From assembly GCA_036426205.1 (NCBI GenBank), contig CM071571.1, positions 112,795,676 through 112,859,675 of the forward strand: a stretch of DNA of 64,000 bases, written 5' to 3'. Positions 33,834 to 45,501 of the stretch are shown piece after piece. The notes under the pieces were generated by a model. That model had not been told where the DNA came from. It ran no database searches and saw only the letters and a list, made by a program, of their open reading frames with translations. Numbering within the stretch: position 1 is the first letter of the stretch; every line of letters starts with the position of its first letter. Source of the DNA: Ascaphus truei. Lineage: Eukaryota; Chordata; Amphibia; Anura; Ascaphidae. Both the position numbers and the translations under genes were made by a program.

Positions 33834-34628
33834 TGTAGCCCTGTGTAGTTTTGGGGTTAAATGTCTTTCTACTCCTGTGCAATAATCCCTGTTAAGGGCA
33901 GGTTTGCCAGGAGTAATTATGTGTTTGCCCTCACCTCCTGTGCTGTGTATTATTCAGTGAAGGAAGTGACATCAGGCTCTGTGTCCACTTACAGTGACAC
34001 AGAGGTGGTGCCTACTGAATTTATATAATATGCAGCACTTCCTCAATTTAGTTAGTGTGCCTCACCACCTGAGTGAGGTGAGTCTTTCCAACAACCTGTC
34101 AGGGCTCTGGCAGTGTTTGTGGCCCTCCCTCAAGGGAGTGGTGTGGAAGACTATTCCTCTTACTCCATCAGGGAGTAAGGGAAGAGCTAGACCTGCTTTC
34201 AGTGCCCTTGCCTGGGAGTGTACGGTCAGGGACTTCCTTTGGGTTGCCAAACTGAGATGAGCGGCTAGAAGACAGCCGCTATGATGGGCGGCTGTCCATG
34301 TATGGTGACAATAAAGAATGCCAAAGAAAGAGATTGCTTCTGTCCTGATTGTGGAGTCACTTGGGAAGAAGGTGCACATAGCGGCTCTCTTTCAGAGACT
34401 CCTCCCTTTACTATGCTGGGGGTCTGGAAGAGATGGAGGCGCTGTACCATGAGTGAGTATAACTCAGCATTACCTCGTAAGCCAGTCCTGATGCCATCCC
34501 CCATACCATCGCGGGAGACTCAGGAATTCTGTAAACCAGCAGGTGCACCACACTACACTTCATGAAACAGGGGTCAGAATCCACATAGGGGGGGCAATAT
34601 GAGATTGGCCCGGGCAAACACCGTTACA
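33834..34628 (+). mobile_element. Solo LTR, Gypsy-like
   Basis: 795 bases starting tgtagccctgtgtag and ending caccgttaca, flanked by a 4-bp direct repeat taca (33830-33833 and 34629-34632). A TATA-like tttatataatat is at 34020 and gacaataaagaatgcc at 34307 could be the polyadenylation signal. The start and the gccaggagtaatta block match the minus-strand LTR at 60559-61300, so both belong to one family. No internal region is present. Confidence 0.75.
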
Positions 34629-34632
34629 TACA

Positions 34633-36014
34633 CATTACCCTTTCGCAGCCACGTAATGTATTTGCGTGGGGATTTTTGGTTTTAATGAGGAAATGTCAGT
34701 GAAGAGAATGACTATTGCAGTTCTCCTTCATTATCAACAAACACTAAATTGAACGCAACTATGCATGGCTATCATGTATACATTATTCTTTATGCATTCA
34801 ATGTTGAATCTACAAAAATATTCCACTGAATATTGTCACTTTTAGAGGATCTAGTCATATATGTACTACATGCTGTTTCCAATCTTTTGTGACTTGCACA
34901 GGTGTGCCTCAAGCACTGCTTTCTTTATTATATTTGTGTGTGCTTCAAACAAACAGTGAGAGGTCCTACAATGTACTGTAGCTGTTCATCATTGTCTTAT
35001 TAGCTCCTTCAACAAACTTTGGTTAGGAAGTTGATGGAAAATGGACAAGGAGAAATCTCGAATGTGTGCAAGCATACTGTATTTATATTAAACGTTTATT
35101 TAATATAAAGGAATATTTTGATAAAACAGCCTGAAATCATGCTTTTGTTTTTGATAGAAGTATGGTAAACCACAACGTACAGTATTTGCCCAGAAGTAGA
35201 AGGGTTGTAATTTATTACTGTAATTTATTACTAAGGTTTATTGCTTCTGAATCCACTTGTACTCTGGTATACATGTAAGACTATTTATTTCTGTACAATC
35301 TTTACCCATACCCACAGCTCCCCAACCCTGAACCAATTGGGATGATCTAGCAGTGCAGAGGTTAAAATGTAAACCTGAGTTGTAACAGTGCGGCTATATA
35401 TGAGTTCAGTGTTAGGTTAAATTATTTCAATATAAAACCCCTTGTCAGTGAAGATATGTCTCATAAAAAGTTAAAGTGTCACAGGACTTCACTTCCAAGC
35501 ACATATAATGTTTATAATTAAGAAAATAATATCTGTTCAGAGGACACAGGACAACTGTTTTTTTAACCTCAAAATACAATTTCTAAAGGTTATGAAGTGG
35601 TTTTTTTCTGTGGATCAGTGTCTGCGATAAAAAAGGACCATAAGGATGTTGTTGCATTGTGAAACTCTATATGGGTCACAGAGGGTGGGACACTAATATT
35701 TGTTTCTTAGATATGTACAGTATACTATGGACTGTGAAATATTGTTAATGAATGCCCATATTGAAAATTGAGATATTGCATAATTACGTTTGTGTGAATA
35801 AGTCTCCAAATGTAACAGAGAAATATGCAAATGCTGTACTTTCTCCATGTGAGAATACTTCTTGATAAATATTAGAGGAAATGTCATCAAATTGTTAATT
35901 AACATACATTTGCCTGAGAAAGGTGATGGATAACATCTCATCTTTCACCTTCCGGATCATCTAATCTCTGAGTAAAGAGGATTTTAGTACAAGTGTCAAC
36001 TGAGATTTCAGGAC
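34633..36014. other. Non-coding, nothing recognised
   Basis: AT-rich with no gene or clear repeat. Confidence 0.55.
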
Positions 36015-36017
36015 TTT

Positions 36018-36280
36018 GGGCTCTATGCAGTAAGCGCCGAAAAAGTGCAATCGCCAAGGGCACCTTATCGGCATGATTCTGGTGATTTTCCCTCTCCGTA
36101 TGCAATAAGTGCCGAATCCCTTCCGAATCAAGCCGAAAAAATTTGCTCCCACTCTGCCGATGATTTGCCGATCAGACACAGGTGTATCGGCGTGCATGGC
36201 GAGGTGGTGTTAGGTTCCCCAATTAAACTTCTTGCTGAATCTGCCGAAGCAAGCATGTTTTGGATTGAGCGGCCCATTTA
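36018..36280. promoter_or_regulatory. Harbinger left end with repeated GCCGAT motifs
   Basis: Within 260 bases gccga or its inverse tcggc occurs about ten times on both strands. A similar array is at the right end. Such subterminal arrays are likely binding sites for the Myb-like protein or transposase; this role is inferred. Confidence 0.6.
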
Positions 36281-36513
36281 AAGGCAGCGTGTATTTTTAT
36301 TCATTCTCTGTGTTTTTGGGAGAGAGAGAGAGAGAGAGAGAGCGACACACAGAGCTGGCCGATTTACATATTTCATATTGACTGAGACAGTTGTGGAGTA
36401 TTGTGAGAAGTTTGTCCTGTGTTGTTTTGTTTACATCTTTGTCTTGTCAATTTGTAAGTGTTCAGTGCGATTGGCTTTAAATTTAATTTCTGTTCTTTGT
36501 GAGTGCTAGAGGT

Positions 36514-37984
36514 ATGGCCGCAAGGCGTGGGAAGAGTGATGCTGGTGTGAGTGGTACTGGTAGTCGTGCGAGTACGCGTCTGAGTGATCGTAGGATTCAT
36601 GGGAGTGCTGTTGCTGCGAGTGCGAATGTTGTTGCTGGTAGTGCGAGTGATGTTGCTGTGAGTGTGACTGGTGTTGCTGGGAGTGCGAGTGCTGTAGCTG
36701 TGAGTGCGAGTGCTGCTGGTGGCTCTGTTGCTGGTGCTGCTGGGGTGTCTGGTGGTGGTGTGGTTGCTGCTGGGCCGCTTTTGGAGTCTTTTCCATTGGA
36801 AGAAGGAGAGTCCAGTCAGCAGCAGGCAAGCTCTGGGCCTGCACGTATTCGGAAGAAACGTGTGGAGCAGCCACGTAATGCTCGGTTCAATGAACAAGAA
36901 AACACAGTTCTTGTCACAGGGATTCTGGAGCACTATGACTGTCTGTATGGCCATTTACTAGGTAAGTCTATCTTTGAATTAATTCTTTAAAGACATGTTG
37001 TCCTACGTCATGTGAGATGTATTAATATCAAAATATTACTCAATAATATCTATCAATAAAAGTTAATTGTTACACACATATTCCTTCATGCTTTAGAACG
37101 ACTATAACAATCGGCCTCAAAAAGGTTGCCAAAGTTCATACAATATTCATGCAAGCTTTCTTACATTTCTATGTTTACACGTAAATGCTCATGTGGTACA
37201 CATATACACCTAAACCAGCATGTTAGGTATCTCTTGGAACAGCTAGCAGTTTAGGAAACTGAACGTTTTTATAATAATAATTAACGTCATATATATTGTA
37301 TGTATTTCAAGGGCGGACAAGTTCAGCATCAAAAAAAGAAATGTGGAATCAAATAACATTGGCTGTGTCTGCGTGTGGGAATCATGTCAGGGACCGGACG
37401 AATTGTCAGAAGAGATTCGATGATATCAGGGCAAACTTAAAGAAAAAAATACAAGCACAACGGATGCATGCTTCTGGCACTGGAGGTGGCCCACCAGCAC
37501 AAGCTCTAATCTTAACACCATTGGAGGAGCAGATGCGGGAAAAATTTCTTCCTGTCGTCGTGGAGGATTTGGCCGGGGACAGAGATATCGGAATATATTC
37601 GGCTCCATTTCCACCAGGTGACAAATGTTACTGTACTAGGCGTGTCGTAGGTTACAGTTCTTATCTATATTTCCGCAGCTACTTATACTTTCTTCCCAAT
37701 ATAAGCATACCTACATATATATCTGTATATATGTCTCTCTCTCTATATCTATATATCTATCTATCTATATATATTTATATATAGTTGTGCTACAAAAAGT
37801 AACAATTAATATATATGGTGGCAAAAGGTGGCACTGAGTGCTCATTTGCATGTCATTTCCCAGAATACCTTGCTGCAGTGGAAGCGCTGTATGCTGGCCA
37901 ATGATGGGGAAAGACAGGGTTGCAGACCTGTCAAACACATGCAAATGAGCATACAGTAATATTTACAGTTGCTATAGTATAATA

Positions 37985-38032
<48 letters not shown>

Positions 38033-38212
38033 ACCCGTGACACCTACTCAGCTATTGCAGCTTCTGAAGAAAGAATTTTGGTTGAAGAAAATTGCCGCCA
38101 TTCAGAAATGATGTCAGTGCTTGAAAGGATGATATCACAGCAGGAAAGGATGATATCACAGCAGGAAAGGACAATATCACAAATGTCACACATATATATA
38201 TATATAATTTAG
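36514..38212 (+). CDS. Harbinger Myb/SANT-like DNA-binding protein, three exons
   Basis: Exon 1 (36514-36961) starts MAARRGKSDAG, passes through a long Gly/Ala/Ser/Val-rich stretch and begins the DNA-binding domain with NARFNEQENTVLVTGILEHY. It ends at a gtaagt donor (36962). Exon 2 (37312-37617) follows a tttcaag acceptor and continues GRTSSASKKEMWNQITLAVS and the CQKRFDDIRANLKKKI helix. Exon 3 (about 38052-38212) is short and helical, with the heptad ERMISQQ repeated, likely a coiled coil, and a TAG at 38210. Reading frames join correctly across both introns. A further exon at 39262 is possible. In Harbingers this protein helps the transposase reach the nucleus and the transposon ends. Confidence 0.75.
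37810..37975. mobile_element. Short MITE in the Myb-gene intron
   Basis: Inverted repeats tgctcatttgcatg (37839-37852) and catgcaaatgagca (37938-37951) bound a 113-bp unit containing ccttgctgcagtggaagcgc. It sits in the second intron and is followed by a long (AT)n run at 37980-38030. Confidence 0.6.
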
Positions 38213-39419
38213 TGATAATCTATGTTACACCTATAAACAGGACATTACTGCCTCATAAAGTCTTGCATGGAAGATAATGCATTTAAAGGCGAACATACAT
38301 AATTTGCACACATGTCGTTATGTTTAATTAAAGTTGTTTTTTTGCTTCATGTAGTATACTGAGAGCATAAATAGGAAGATGTAGCATATGTTATTTAATT
38401 GTGTTCATACAGTATGTAGCTCACTTCAGATTCTTATTTCGCTCATGTATCAGTGTGTGAAACCAGCTGCAATTAATATGTAATCACAGCATAGAGAAGA
38501 ACACAGGGGGTGGGGTTGGGCACTGAGCCACATCACAGGGTCATGTTACGGTCAAGTGTATTGGGACGCCATGTGGTAGAAACAAATAAAAGGTCAGGGT
38601 GCTCTCACGTCTTGGGGGAGGGACTACAGTTGTTAGAAGCTAACAAGGTGAACAGAAGTTCATCACATTCATTTGAAATGGTAATTCTATGAAGATTTTC
38701 ACCCACCAGCCCTCTATATATCAAAACGTACTTTAGTCATTCGTTCACTCATATCTTCTTTGAAGCTTATAGAAACGCCACATTATCACACCAGTAGCAT
38801 CTGTGAGCGACACACTGCATGTGTTGATGAGTGTCAGGCACAGTGAGCGCTACACCTGCTTCTCTTAATTGTTCATACAGATCACTAAAAACATTCATTC
38901 ACATTTCCACTATTAGGTACTGAATTTTAAGCACAGTCAACTTTGCTGTCATGGTACTGATTTACATTATTATTTTTAGATTACTACACAACATATGCAG
39001 TGTACAAACAGAACACTTAATTTAGAAACGCTTTCCTGCATGAACATTGTATGTTGTATGGTGTATGGTTTTTACAATAAATGTGCCAATTAGGTTCACA
39101 TGTACCTTGATGTTAAGATGGATAATGAACAGCTTGCCAGAAACATCTTGTCATTTCATTAAGTGATGCTGATATTTAGCCATAAATACTCCAACTACAC
39201 AAACTTTATGTTCATTATGTACACATGTCAATAACATTCTTATGTTATTCTTCTATATAGTTGCTCCTGAAGCTCATGTGTCACCTCACACTGAACAAGT
39301 CTCATCACCTGGCACAAAGAATGAATACATCTATGTAGTACTATTAACATATATGTATTTGCTTACATGAAAAAAATGTGTTTATGACATTCAGACGTGT
39401 CTCAACACCACTGGCTGTT
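38213..39419. other. Harbinger non-coding sequence between convergent genes
   Basis: AT-rich, no clear coding. A possible last Myb-gene exon starts after ctatatag at 39261 (VAPEAHVSPHTEQVSSPG); support is weak. Confidence 0.4.
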
Positions 39420-39650
39420 TGCTCTGTTTCAGCTGGTAAATTCACGGGATGCTCCTCCTCCAAACCCTGTTTGAACATTATTTCTGAGTGCCACATTGTG
39501 CAAAATGCAACATGCAATTATAATATCAGACACTTTAGCAGGCTTATATTGAAGTGCCCCACCAGTTCTATCGAGACACCTAAATCTTGTTTTGAGAAGC
39601 CCAAATGTCCTCTCTATGACGGATCGCGTAGATATATGGGCAACATTGTA

Positions 39651-40047
39651 CACTGGCGACACACTTTATTTGAGCTCGGCTAGTCCCACGAATTCGGGTA
39701 TACCCGGGTGTATTGAGGTTTGTGACTGTTTTCTGCCCGAGTGCATTGAGGTATTTTCCAGGCAGGGATTGAAGCATTTTATTCCCGCTGGCTGCAATAC
39801 TGCACAGTATATATATATATACTGCATTACAATTCATGAATTTATGCCATCTGGTAGACACGCGAAGCATTGCAGCCTATTAAATCCTAATCATTATCAT
39901 TTAACAGATCAGCCGCCCGTCAGCCAGGCATGAACCCAGGCTGGGAAGGCAAATGCAATGGGGCTTGTCAGAGGTGAGGAGCGGCGCATTCCAGGTATCT
40001 GCCAGGTACATACTGGGTATTTGCTCGAATAAAGTGTGTCGGTGCAG
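39651..40047. mobile_element. Mariner-like MITE inside the transposase exon
   Basis: 397 bases with inverted ends cactggcgacacactttatt and ctgcaccgacacactttatt, flanked by TA inside a duplicated gtac. The flanking transposase codons (GAGGTAC / AATGTT) rejoin if the element is removed. It shares end sequence with the MITE at 42587. Confidence 0.8.
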
Positions 40048-40454
40048 TACCTCTCCTCTGCTTCACTTCGAGGGTTTGCCACAGTGGTCAACTGCCACGG
40101 CCTAATTCCGTATCCTGAGTCACCTATAATCCATGGTGCACACATATGAAACAATTAGTGTTAACATTATTACATACAACATTTATTAGAAAAACAATAC
40201 AGGCATACCCCACTTTAACATACGCAATGGGACCGGAGCATGTATGTAAAGTGAAAATGTACTTAAAGTGAAGCACTACTTTTTTTTCCACTTTACGATG
40301 CATGTACTGTACTGCAAGCCTCATATATGTGCATAACTGATGTAAATAAGGCATTTGTAACCAAAATAAATACAGTAGGCTTTATTCAAATAAAATGAAT
40401 GGGAGCAAGCAAATAGGTGAGAGGCGCTCACGCGGGTCAGTACTGTATAGCAGC

Positions 40455-40967
40455 TCTCTCCTTCTCGCTGTCACGCGCTCCTTCTCGCAGTCTCTCTCTC
40501 CTTCTCGCAGTCTCTCTCTCCTTCTCGCAGTCTCTCTCTCCTTCTCGCAGTCTCTCTCTCTCACTCAGTCAATCTCTCAGTCAGTCTCTCACTCTCTCTC
40601 TCTTTCTCACTCAGTCTCTCTCTCTCAGTCAGTCTCTCTCTCTCACTCTGTCTCACTCAGTCTCTCTCTCACTCAGTCAGTCTCTCACTCTCACTCACTC
40701 AGTCACACACTCACTCACTCAGTCACTCAGTCACGCACTCTCACTCACTCAGTCACACGCACACGCACTCAGTCACACACTGTCACACACAGTCACTCAG
40801 TCACACACTGTCACACACAGTCACTCTGTCACACACTGTCACACACAGTCACTCAGTCACACACAGTCACACACAGTCACTCAGTCACACACAGTCACAC
40901 ACAGTCACTCAGTCACACACAGTCACTCTAGTCAAACACAGTCACTCAGTCACACACAGTCAGTCAG

Positions 40968-41041
<74 letters not shown>

Positions 41042-41050
41042 TCACTCAGT

Positions 41051-41081
<31 letters not shown>

Positions 41082-41245
41082 TCACTCAGTCACACACACA
41101 TTGTCACTCACTCAGTCACACACACACACACACACACACACATTGTCACTCACTCACTCAGTCACACACACACACACTGTCACTCAGTCACACACTGTCA
41201 CTGTCACACACACTGTCACTCACTCAGTCACACACACACACACAC
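40455..41245. repeat. Long compound microsatellite
   Basis: Four units of ccttctcgcagtctctctct, then tctcactcagt runs, then cacacactgtcacacacagt units, then pure (AC)n. Open frames across it are repeat artefacts. Confidence 0.95.
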
Positions 41246-41434
41246 AAGAAAAGATTGCAGCAGACGATCTTCACCTCCCCCTCACTGTTGCTCATAGTTC
41301 ACATTACATGCAAAGTTTTGCAGCAGACAGGAGCGAGCTCTGAGGAGGGGGGAGGAGGGGGGAGGAAGCAGAATCACGGGCTGCAGTAAGTGCGGGCGGA
41401 ATTGCTGGTTAAGCTGCTGATTTAAAGAACTTGG

Positions 41435-41540
41435 GTGGCGGAGGAACGGAGACAGATGGGAGGGGGAACAGAGACAGATGGGAGGGGGAACGAAGACAGA
41501 TCGGAGGGGGAACAGAGACAGATGGGAGGGCAGAGGGAAC
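41435..41540. repeat. Minisatellite, unit about 23 bp
   Basis: Four to five copies of gaggaacggagacagatggga-like units with gaggggg runs. Confidence 0.8.
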
Positions 41541-42586
41541 AGGGAGATCGAGCATGAAGGAGGTTGCAGGAGTGTTGAGGTGCGCACGCCGCCCCCTGGT
41601 GTCCGTACTCGCGAAGCACGCGTACGTACACAGGGGGTAAGGTGCAACAACAAAAAAATGTACGTACTTGTGAGTGTACGTAAAGCGAGTGTATGTAAAA
41701 CGGGGTATGCCTGTAGTTCATTTTTACACATCATCATATGTACTCACCCACCAGCCAACCAGGTCCAAAATAGCCTTCTTCGAAAGCATGGAAGACTGAT
41801 GAGTTTCTCAGGATAGAGGAATCGTGACTGGAACCATGGAATTTGGCTACCACATGCATAATCTTCATCGTGGCATCGCATACCACCTGTACATTCAGGG
41901 AATGGTAGTGCTTATGGTTGCGGTAAGCATGCTCACTCTGACTAGGCGGGATCAAAGCAACATGGGTGCAATCGATTGCACCCATCACACATGGTATCCC
42001 GGCTATGGTATAAAAGCCATTCCTGACTTCCAGCCACTCTGTGTGCTCTGTAGGAAATTGAATATAATTCCTAGCGCGTCTATTGAGTGCACATAGAAAC
42101 TGGGTAAAGGCCCGCGAGAATGTAGATTGCGAGACCCCGCCCACTATGCCCACAGTTGTCTGGAATGACGCGGAAGCAAGATAATGTAATGAGCACAGCA
42201 TTTTAACAAGCCCAGGGACTGCACGACCTCTGGCTGTCACAAAATCTAAATCTCCCCGTAACTCTTCATAAAAAGCTAAGATTGCTGCTGAACTCAAACG
42301 ATAGCGACTTACTATCTCCTCCTCACTCATCCCATCTAACAGGGTTCTCTCCCTGTACAAACGAGGATGAGGCACAACTTCTCTCCTCTCTCTTCTCCTC
42401 TCATCTCCTTGCCCTCTCCCTCGACCTCTCCCTCTCCTGTCCACGTGCCTGTCCCTGTCACTGTCCCTGCCACTGTCCCTGCCTCTGTCCCTTCCTTGGC
42501 CTATGACATCCTCTCCATCAGCAAGCCTCTCGTGCAATAGAATGTTCCTCCGTCTCATAAACATTCACATCATTTTCAGGTCTGTA

Positions 42587-42943
42587 CTGCTGCGGCCGAG
42601 TTTATTTGAGCATTTGCCCGTTCTCGGCCGCAGCAGTAACCTGGGGCGCGCCGGAGGGTGCCGGGCGCGCGCCGAAGCAGCGGAGGAGCGCCCTCCGATC
42701 GGGGCGCTCTCCCTCCCGCTGCCGGGTCCGCCGGGTCCCCCGGAACCCCCTACCGCCGTCCCCACATCGCGGGACACCAGGGCTCCCTCGGCAAGCCCTG
42801 GACGCGTGTGCAGGGGGCGCAGGCACCCGATGACGCGTGACCGCGCATCGGTGATGCGCGGCACACTGAGGGAGTGCGGCTAGCATGCCGGGGCATCCCC
42901 CGGCTTGCGGTGCTAGCCGTGCTCGGATAAAACGTGTCGGTAG
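42587..42943. mobile_element. Mariner-like MITE, GC-rich
   Basis: 357 bases flanked by tgta on both sides (42583-42586, 42944-42947). Ends resemble those of 39651-40047 (tttatttgagca on the left; gctcggataaaacgtgtcgg on the right). The left end folds on itself: ctgctgcggccgag and ctcggccgcagcag around a 22-base loop. The interior is unusually CpG-rich. It lies just upstream of the transposase start codon. Confidence 0.7.
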
Positions 42944-42947
42944 TGTA

Positions 42948-43904
42948 GCTGTGAATGCGCAGGTAATTGTCCTCCTTTAAATACCTATGTGATGATGTCA
43001 GGTGACTTGCTAAAGTGCAAGGTCTTACATTAACATATCCAAGTAGTTCACTCCCAACGTGTATCCATTTGCAATTACAAATATTATTTATGTGTGTTCA
43101 CCTGGCAATCATGATATTTGAGAATGATGTAACGTTAAGCTTTGTACAAGCATTTATTGGGAAGTATTTGTGGAATGTGTAATGCATGTACCCCTTCTGA
43201 ACGCAACATTCAGTCATCTAATTAGTATAAAACCATTACATTGACGTTGAAAAACTTCGTTGCAACATGTCAATTTGGCATGTCATTGTCACATGTTCAC
43301 ATGAAGTAATTCTACTGTGCATATTCATCATTTAATGGCATCAGGATAGTTGCTATTGATTGAGTTTCAATCGTGTAAAAATGAGTAACTATTCTACATG
43401 TGTATAAGTTAGCATGAAGTGATTGTAATGCTTCGTGTACAATGTAAACATGCAATGTGATTGAGTGTCCAATTGCGGCAGTCATCAAAAGAGGGAGGTC
43501 ACAAAGTACATGTAAACATGAAAACAAAAAGCTACATTTACGTTTGATCATGCGTTACACATTCAAAGCATTCTCTAATGTATAGCAACATTACTATACG
43601 CTGGTTGTGTTAGATGTGTGAAATGTGTTACATCATATAATAAATTGCAGCACAATTAAGTTACATGTTGGATATGATGTGAGCTGCTCCTTTAAGAGTT
43701 GAGTATAGGATTTTCCCTTGACACATCATAACATGAAGAGTAATGTGACACGCAAATCATCATAACATATAAAAGTACAATGTTATGCAAATAATAAACG
43801 TAAGGGGTGACATGATGAAGTGAATGTCCTCGACACTGTAATGCCAAGCACATTTGTATTATGAGCAATAGAACGTAAACACTACTATAATGTTATAAGT
43901 CCCC
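42948..43904. other. Harbinger 5' flank of the transposase gene
   Basis: AT-rich, non-coding, presumably containing the transposase promoter; I cannot place a TATA box with confidence. Confidence 0.45.
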
Positions 43905-44259
43905 GCTCCATTGATGTAGAGATGAGGTTTTTATTCTAAGTGCCGTCCCAGCAACCTTGCCGATCGTTCTCCCTTCCAACTTGCCAACTTTAGTTGGCGG
44001 GACCAATTGCCGATGAAATCTCCATTTCTGAGTGCCGATCAGCACCGAAAAGCTGATCGGGGCTACTTGAATACAGCCGATTTCAAAAAGTGCCAAAAAG
44101 TCCCGATAAGTGGGTTATCGGCAGCCGCATGCCGATAAAAAATTTTCGCCAAGAAAAACTGCCGATTTTGAGCACTTATCGGTGCTTACTGAATCTCAAA
44201 TCTAATTTTGGCGGGAAAATGCCGATAAAAGCCTTATCGGCGCTTACTGCATGAGGCCC
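43905..44259. promoter_or_regulatory. Harbinger right end with repeated GCCGAT motifs
   Basis: gccgat/atcggc-type hexamers occur more than ten times, several inside ttatcggc. The last 30 bases are the terminal inverted repeat, followed by ttt. Confidence 0.65.
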
Positions 44260-44600
44260 TTTATCTTCATTCTGTGGATACATTCTGTGTAGAATGGATT
44301 CCTGATTCTCTGCCCAAACACACTGGGACCTATGACAACACATCTGCATGTTGCTGTTCCAACTACTGAACTCTTATTGTTCATACAGTATGTTTTTTTT
44401 TTTAATAAACTTTGTTTTGCTATATGTTTCACTGTTTTTGTGAAATTAAATCATCAAATGTAATATTTCTGTCTTTATCTCTTAAGTAATTGTTTAACTT
44501 TTTTTAGCACGCACATCCAGAGCATATTTTTGAATATTATTTTAATGCAGAGTGGTAGCACTGATCACAATGTGTCATTAATCAGATTGAGCAAGCAGGG

Positions 44601-45501
44601 TGTCACGAGATCATGGACTCTTGGTTGGAGGACTTGGTTTGTGTAAGGAATCGGTTTCTGACTTTGCTTGTAGCCTTGCAGATCTCTGCAGTTCACCTAA
44701 AACTCCCTCTTGCAATCATTAGCACCTGTGCTAGCTTTCACTGCAGCCTTTGCCCTGTGCTCTGTCATTGGAGCATTCTGACACACCTCCCTCCTGTTTG
44801 TGAGAAGTCAGGGATCGCGGCGCCCGCGGCCACTCCTCATCTTCTTTACCTCCCGCTGCTGAGGTGCGTGCCCCTCGCTGGCGCCACTTACCTCCTGCTG
44901 CTCTGGGGGTTCCCCGTCGTCCCCGGCAGTCTCTCTCCCCTGCTGGCTCTTCCCTCTCCCATGCGGCTCGCGTGTGTCCCGGCCGCACGCGTGAAACCAC
45001 GCCCCCAGCAGACGAACAAGACCTCCTGCCAAAATAAGAGCCATCACCTGCCTGCTAATCAAGTGGACCTATCCAAGATAGCTCCACGCACTCCTGCAGG
45101 CCTGCCTCCACTTCTGATTGGTCAGCCGCACTTTATATTGCCTGTCCTCCCATTCACTCATTGCTCGACATAGTTTCCACTAGGATTACTACTCTGGCAT
45201 TCTCTCTCTTATTCTCTCAGGTTACGACTTGGCTTGGCGGACGTCTATCCCTGGCTCTCGACCACGGCTTGGACAACGACCTTCCGGAATTCCCCAATCC
45301 CGGACCTTGGCTAAACGGCAACGATGACGGCACTTCTTCACCGGTACTGGCAAGTATTGCTAGCTAACACCACCTGGCCTGGCAACGCCTAAAACACCAC
45401 ACTCCGGACACGCTCCTTTTGCTGCGGGTGCGTGCCCATATACGTTCCTCACCTCAGTAGATGGGACGGGTCTGGTCTGCGGGCAGCACCGGCGTAACAT
45501 T
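44601..45501 (+). repeat. Gypsy 5' LTR and leader
   Basis: 44805-45493 matches 57203-57975 (tcatcttctttacctcccgc, then ctccaagatagctccacgca-like and cactaggattactctggcat-like blocks). A tgtcacgag start at 44601 may be the LTR edge. A TATA-like ctttatattgcc lies at 45131. The repeat runs to within a few bases of the gag start, leaving no visible primer-binding site. Confidence 0.6.

Larger units (their letters stand above)
40200..41713. mobile_element. Tigger/pogo-like MITE carrying simple repeats
   Basis: Ends caggcataccccactttaac and caggcataccccgttttaca (inverse) flanked by TA (40198-40199, 41714-41715). The caggcatacc start is characteristic of Tigger elements. The body is mostly simple repeats and encodes no transposase. 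It lies in the intron of the Harbinger transposase. Confidence 0.8.
39420..42564 (-). pseudogene. Harbinger DDE transposase, two exons, broken by a MITE
   Basis: Exon 1 (42564-41748) starts MFMRRRNILLHERL, has an Arg/Asp-rich region, then RYRLSSAAILAFYEEL, a helix-turn-helix-like QTTVGIVGGVSQSTFSRAF segment, and MGAIDCTHVALIPP with the first catalytic Asp. It ends GWLVG at a gtgagt donor. Exon 2 begins at 40123 after attatag with DSGYGIRPWQLTT (second Asp) and continues to EAEERY. A MITE at 39651-40047 splits it there. The remainder (39648 down) reads NVAHISTRSVIERTFGLLKT with the catalytic Glu, then IIACCILHNVALRN. All DDE residues are present; the MITE and the nearby 5' MITE should inactivate this copy. 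Confidence 0.85.
36018..44259. mobile_element. PIF/Harbinger DNA transposon, full length with nested MITEs
   Basis: Terminal inverted repeats start gggctctatgcagtaagcgc on the left and gggcctcatgcagtaagcgc on the right, next to a 3-bp target duplication ttt (36015-36017, 44260-44262). It has the two genes typical of Harbingers: a Myb/SANT-like DNA-binding protein (plus strand, left) and a DDE transposase (minus strand, right), convergent. Three younger elements sit inside (39651-40047, 40200-41713, 42587-42943). Without these it would be about 6 kb, long for the superfamily because of introns. Confidence 0.88.

Noticed and set aside
36506..36874. His/Gln-rich minus-strand frame
   Set aside because: It is the antisense shadow of the Gly/Ala/Ser-rich first exon of the Harbinger Myb-like gene.
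40395..41343. Long Ser/His/Thr-rich open frames on the plus strand
   Set aside because: They are translations of CACACA/CTCAGT microsatellite, without any non-repeat coding content.
42565..42886. Pro/Arg-rich open frames on both strands
   Set aside because: They come from a CpG-rich MITE; all six frames are open by composition.
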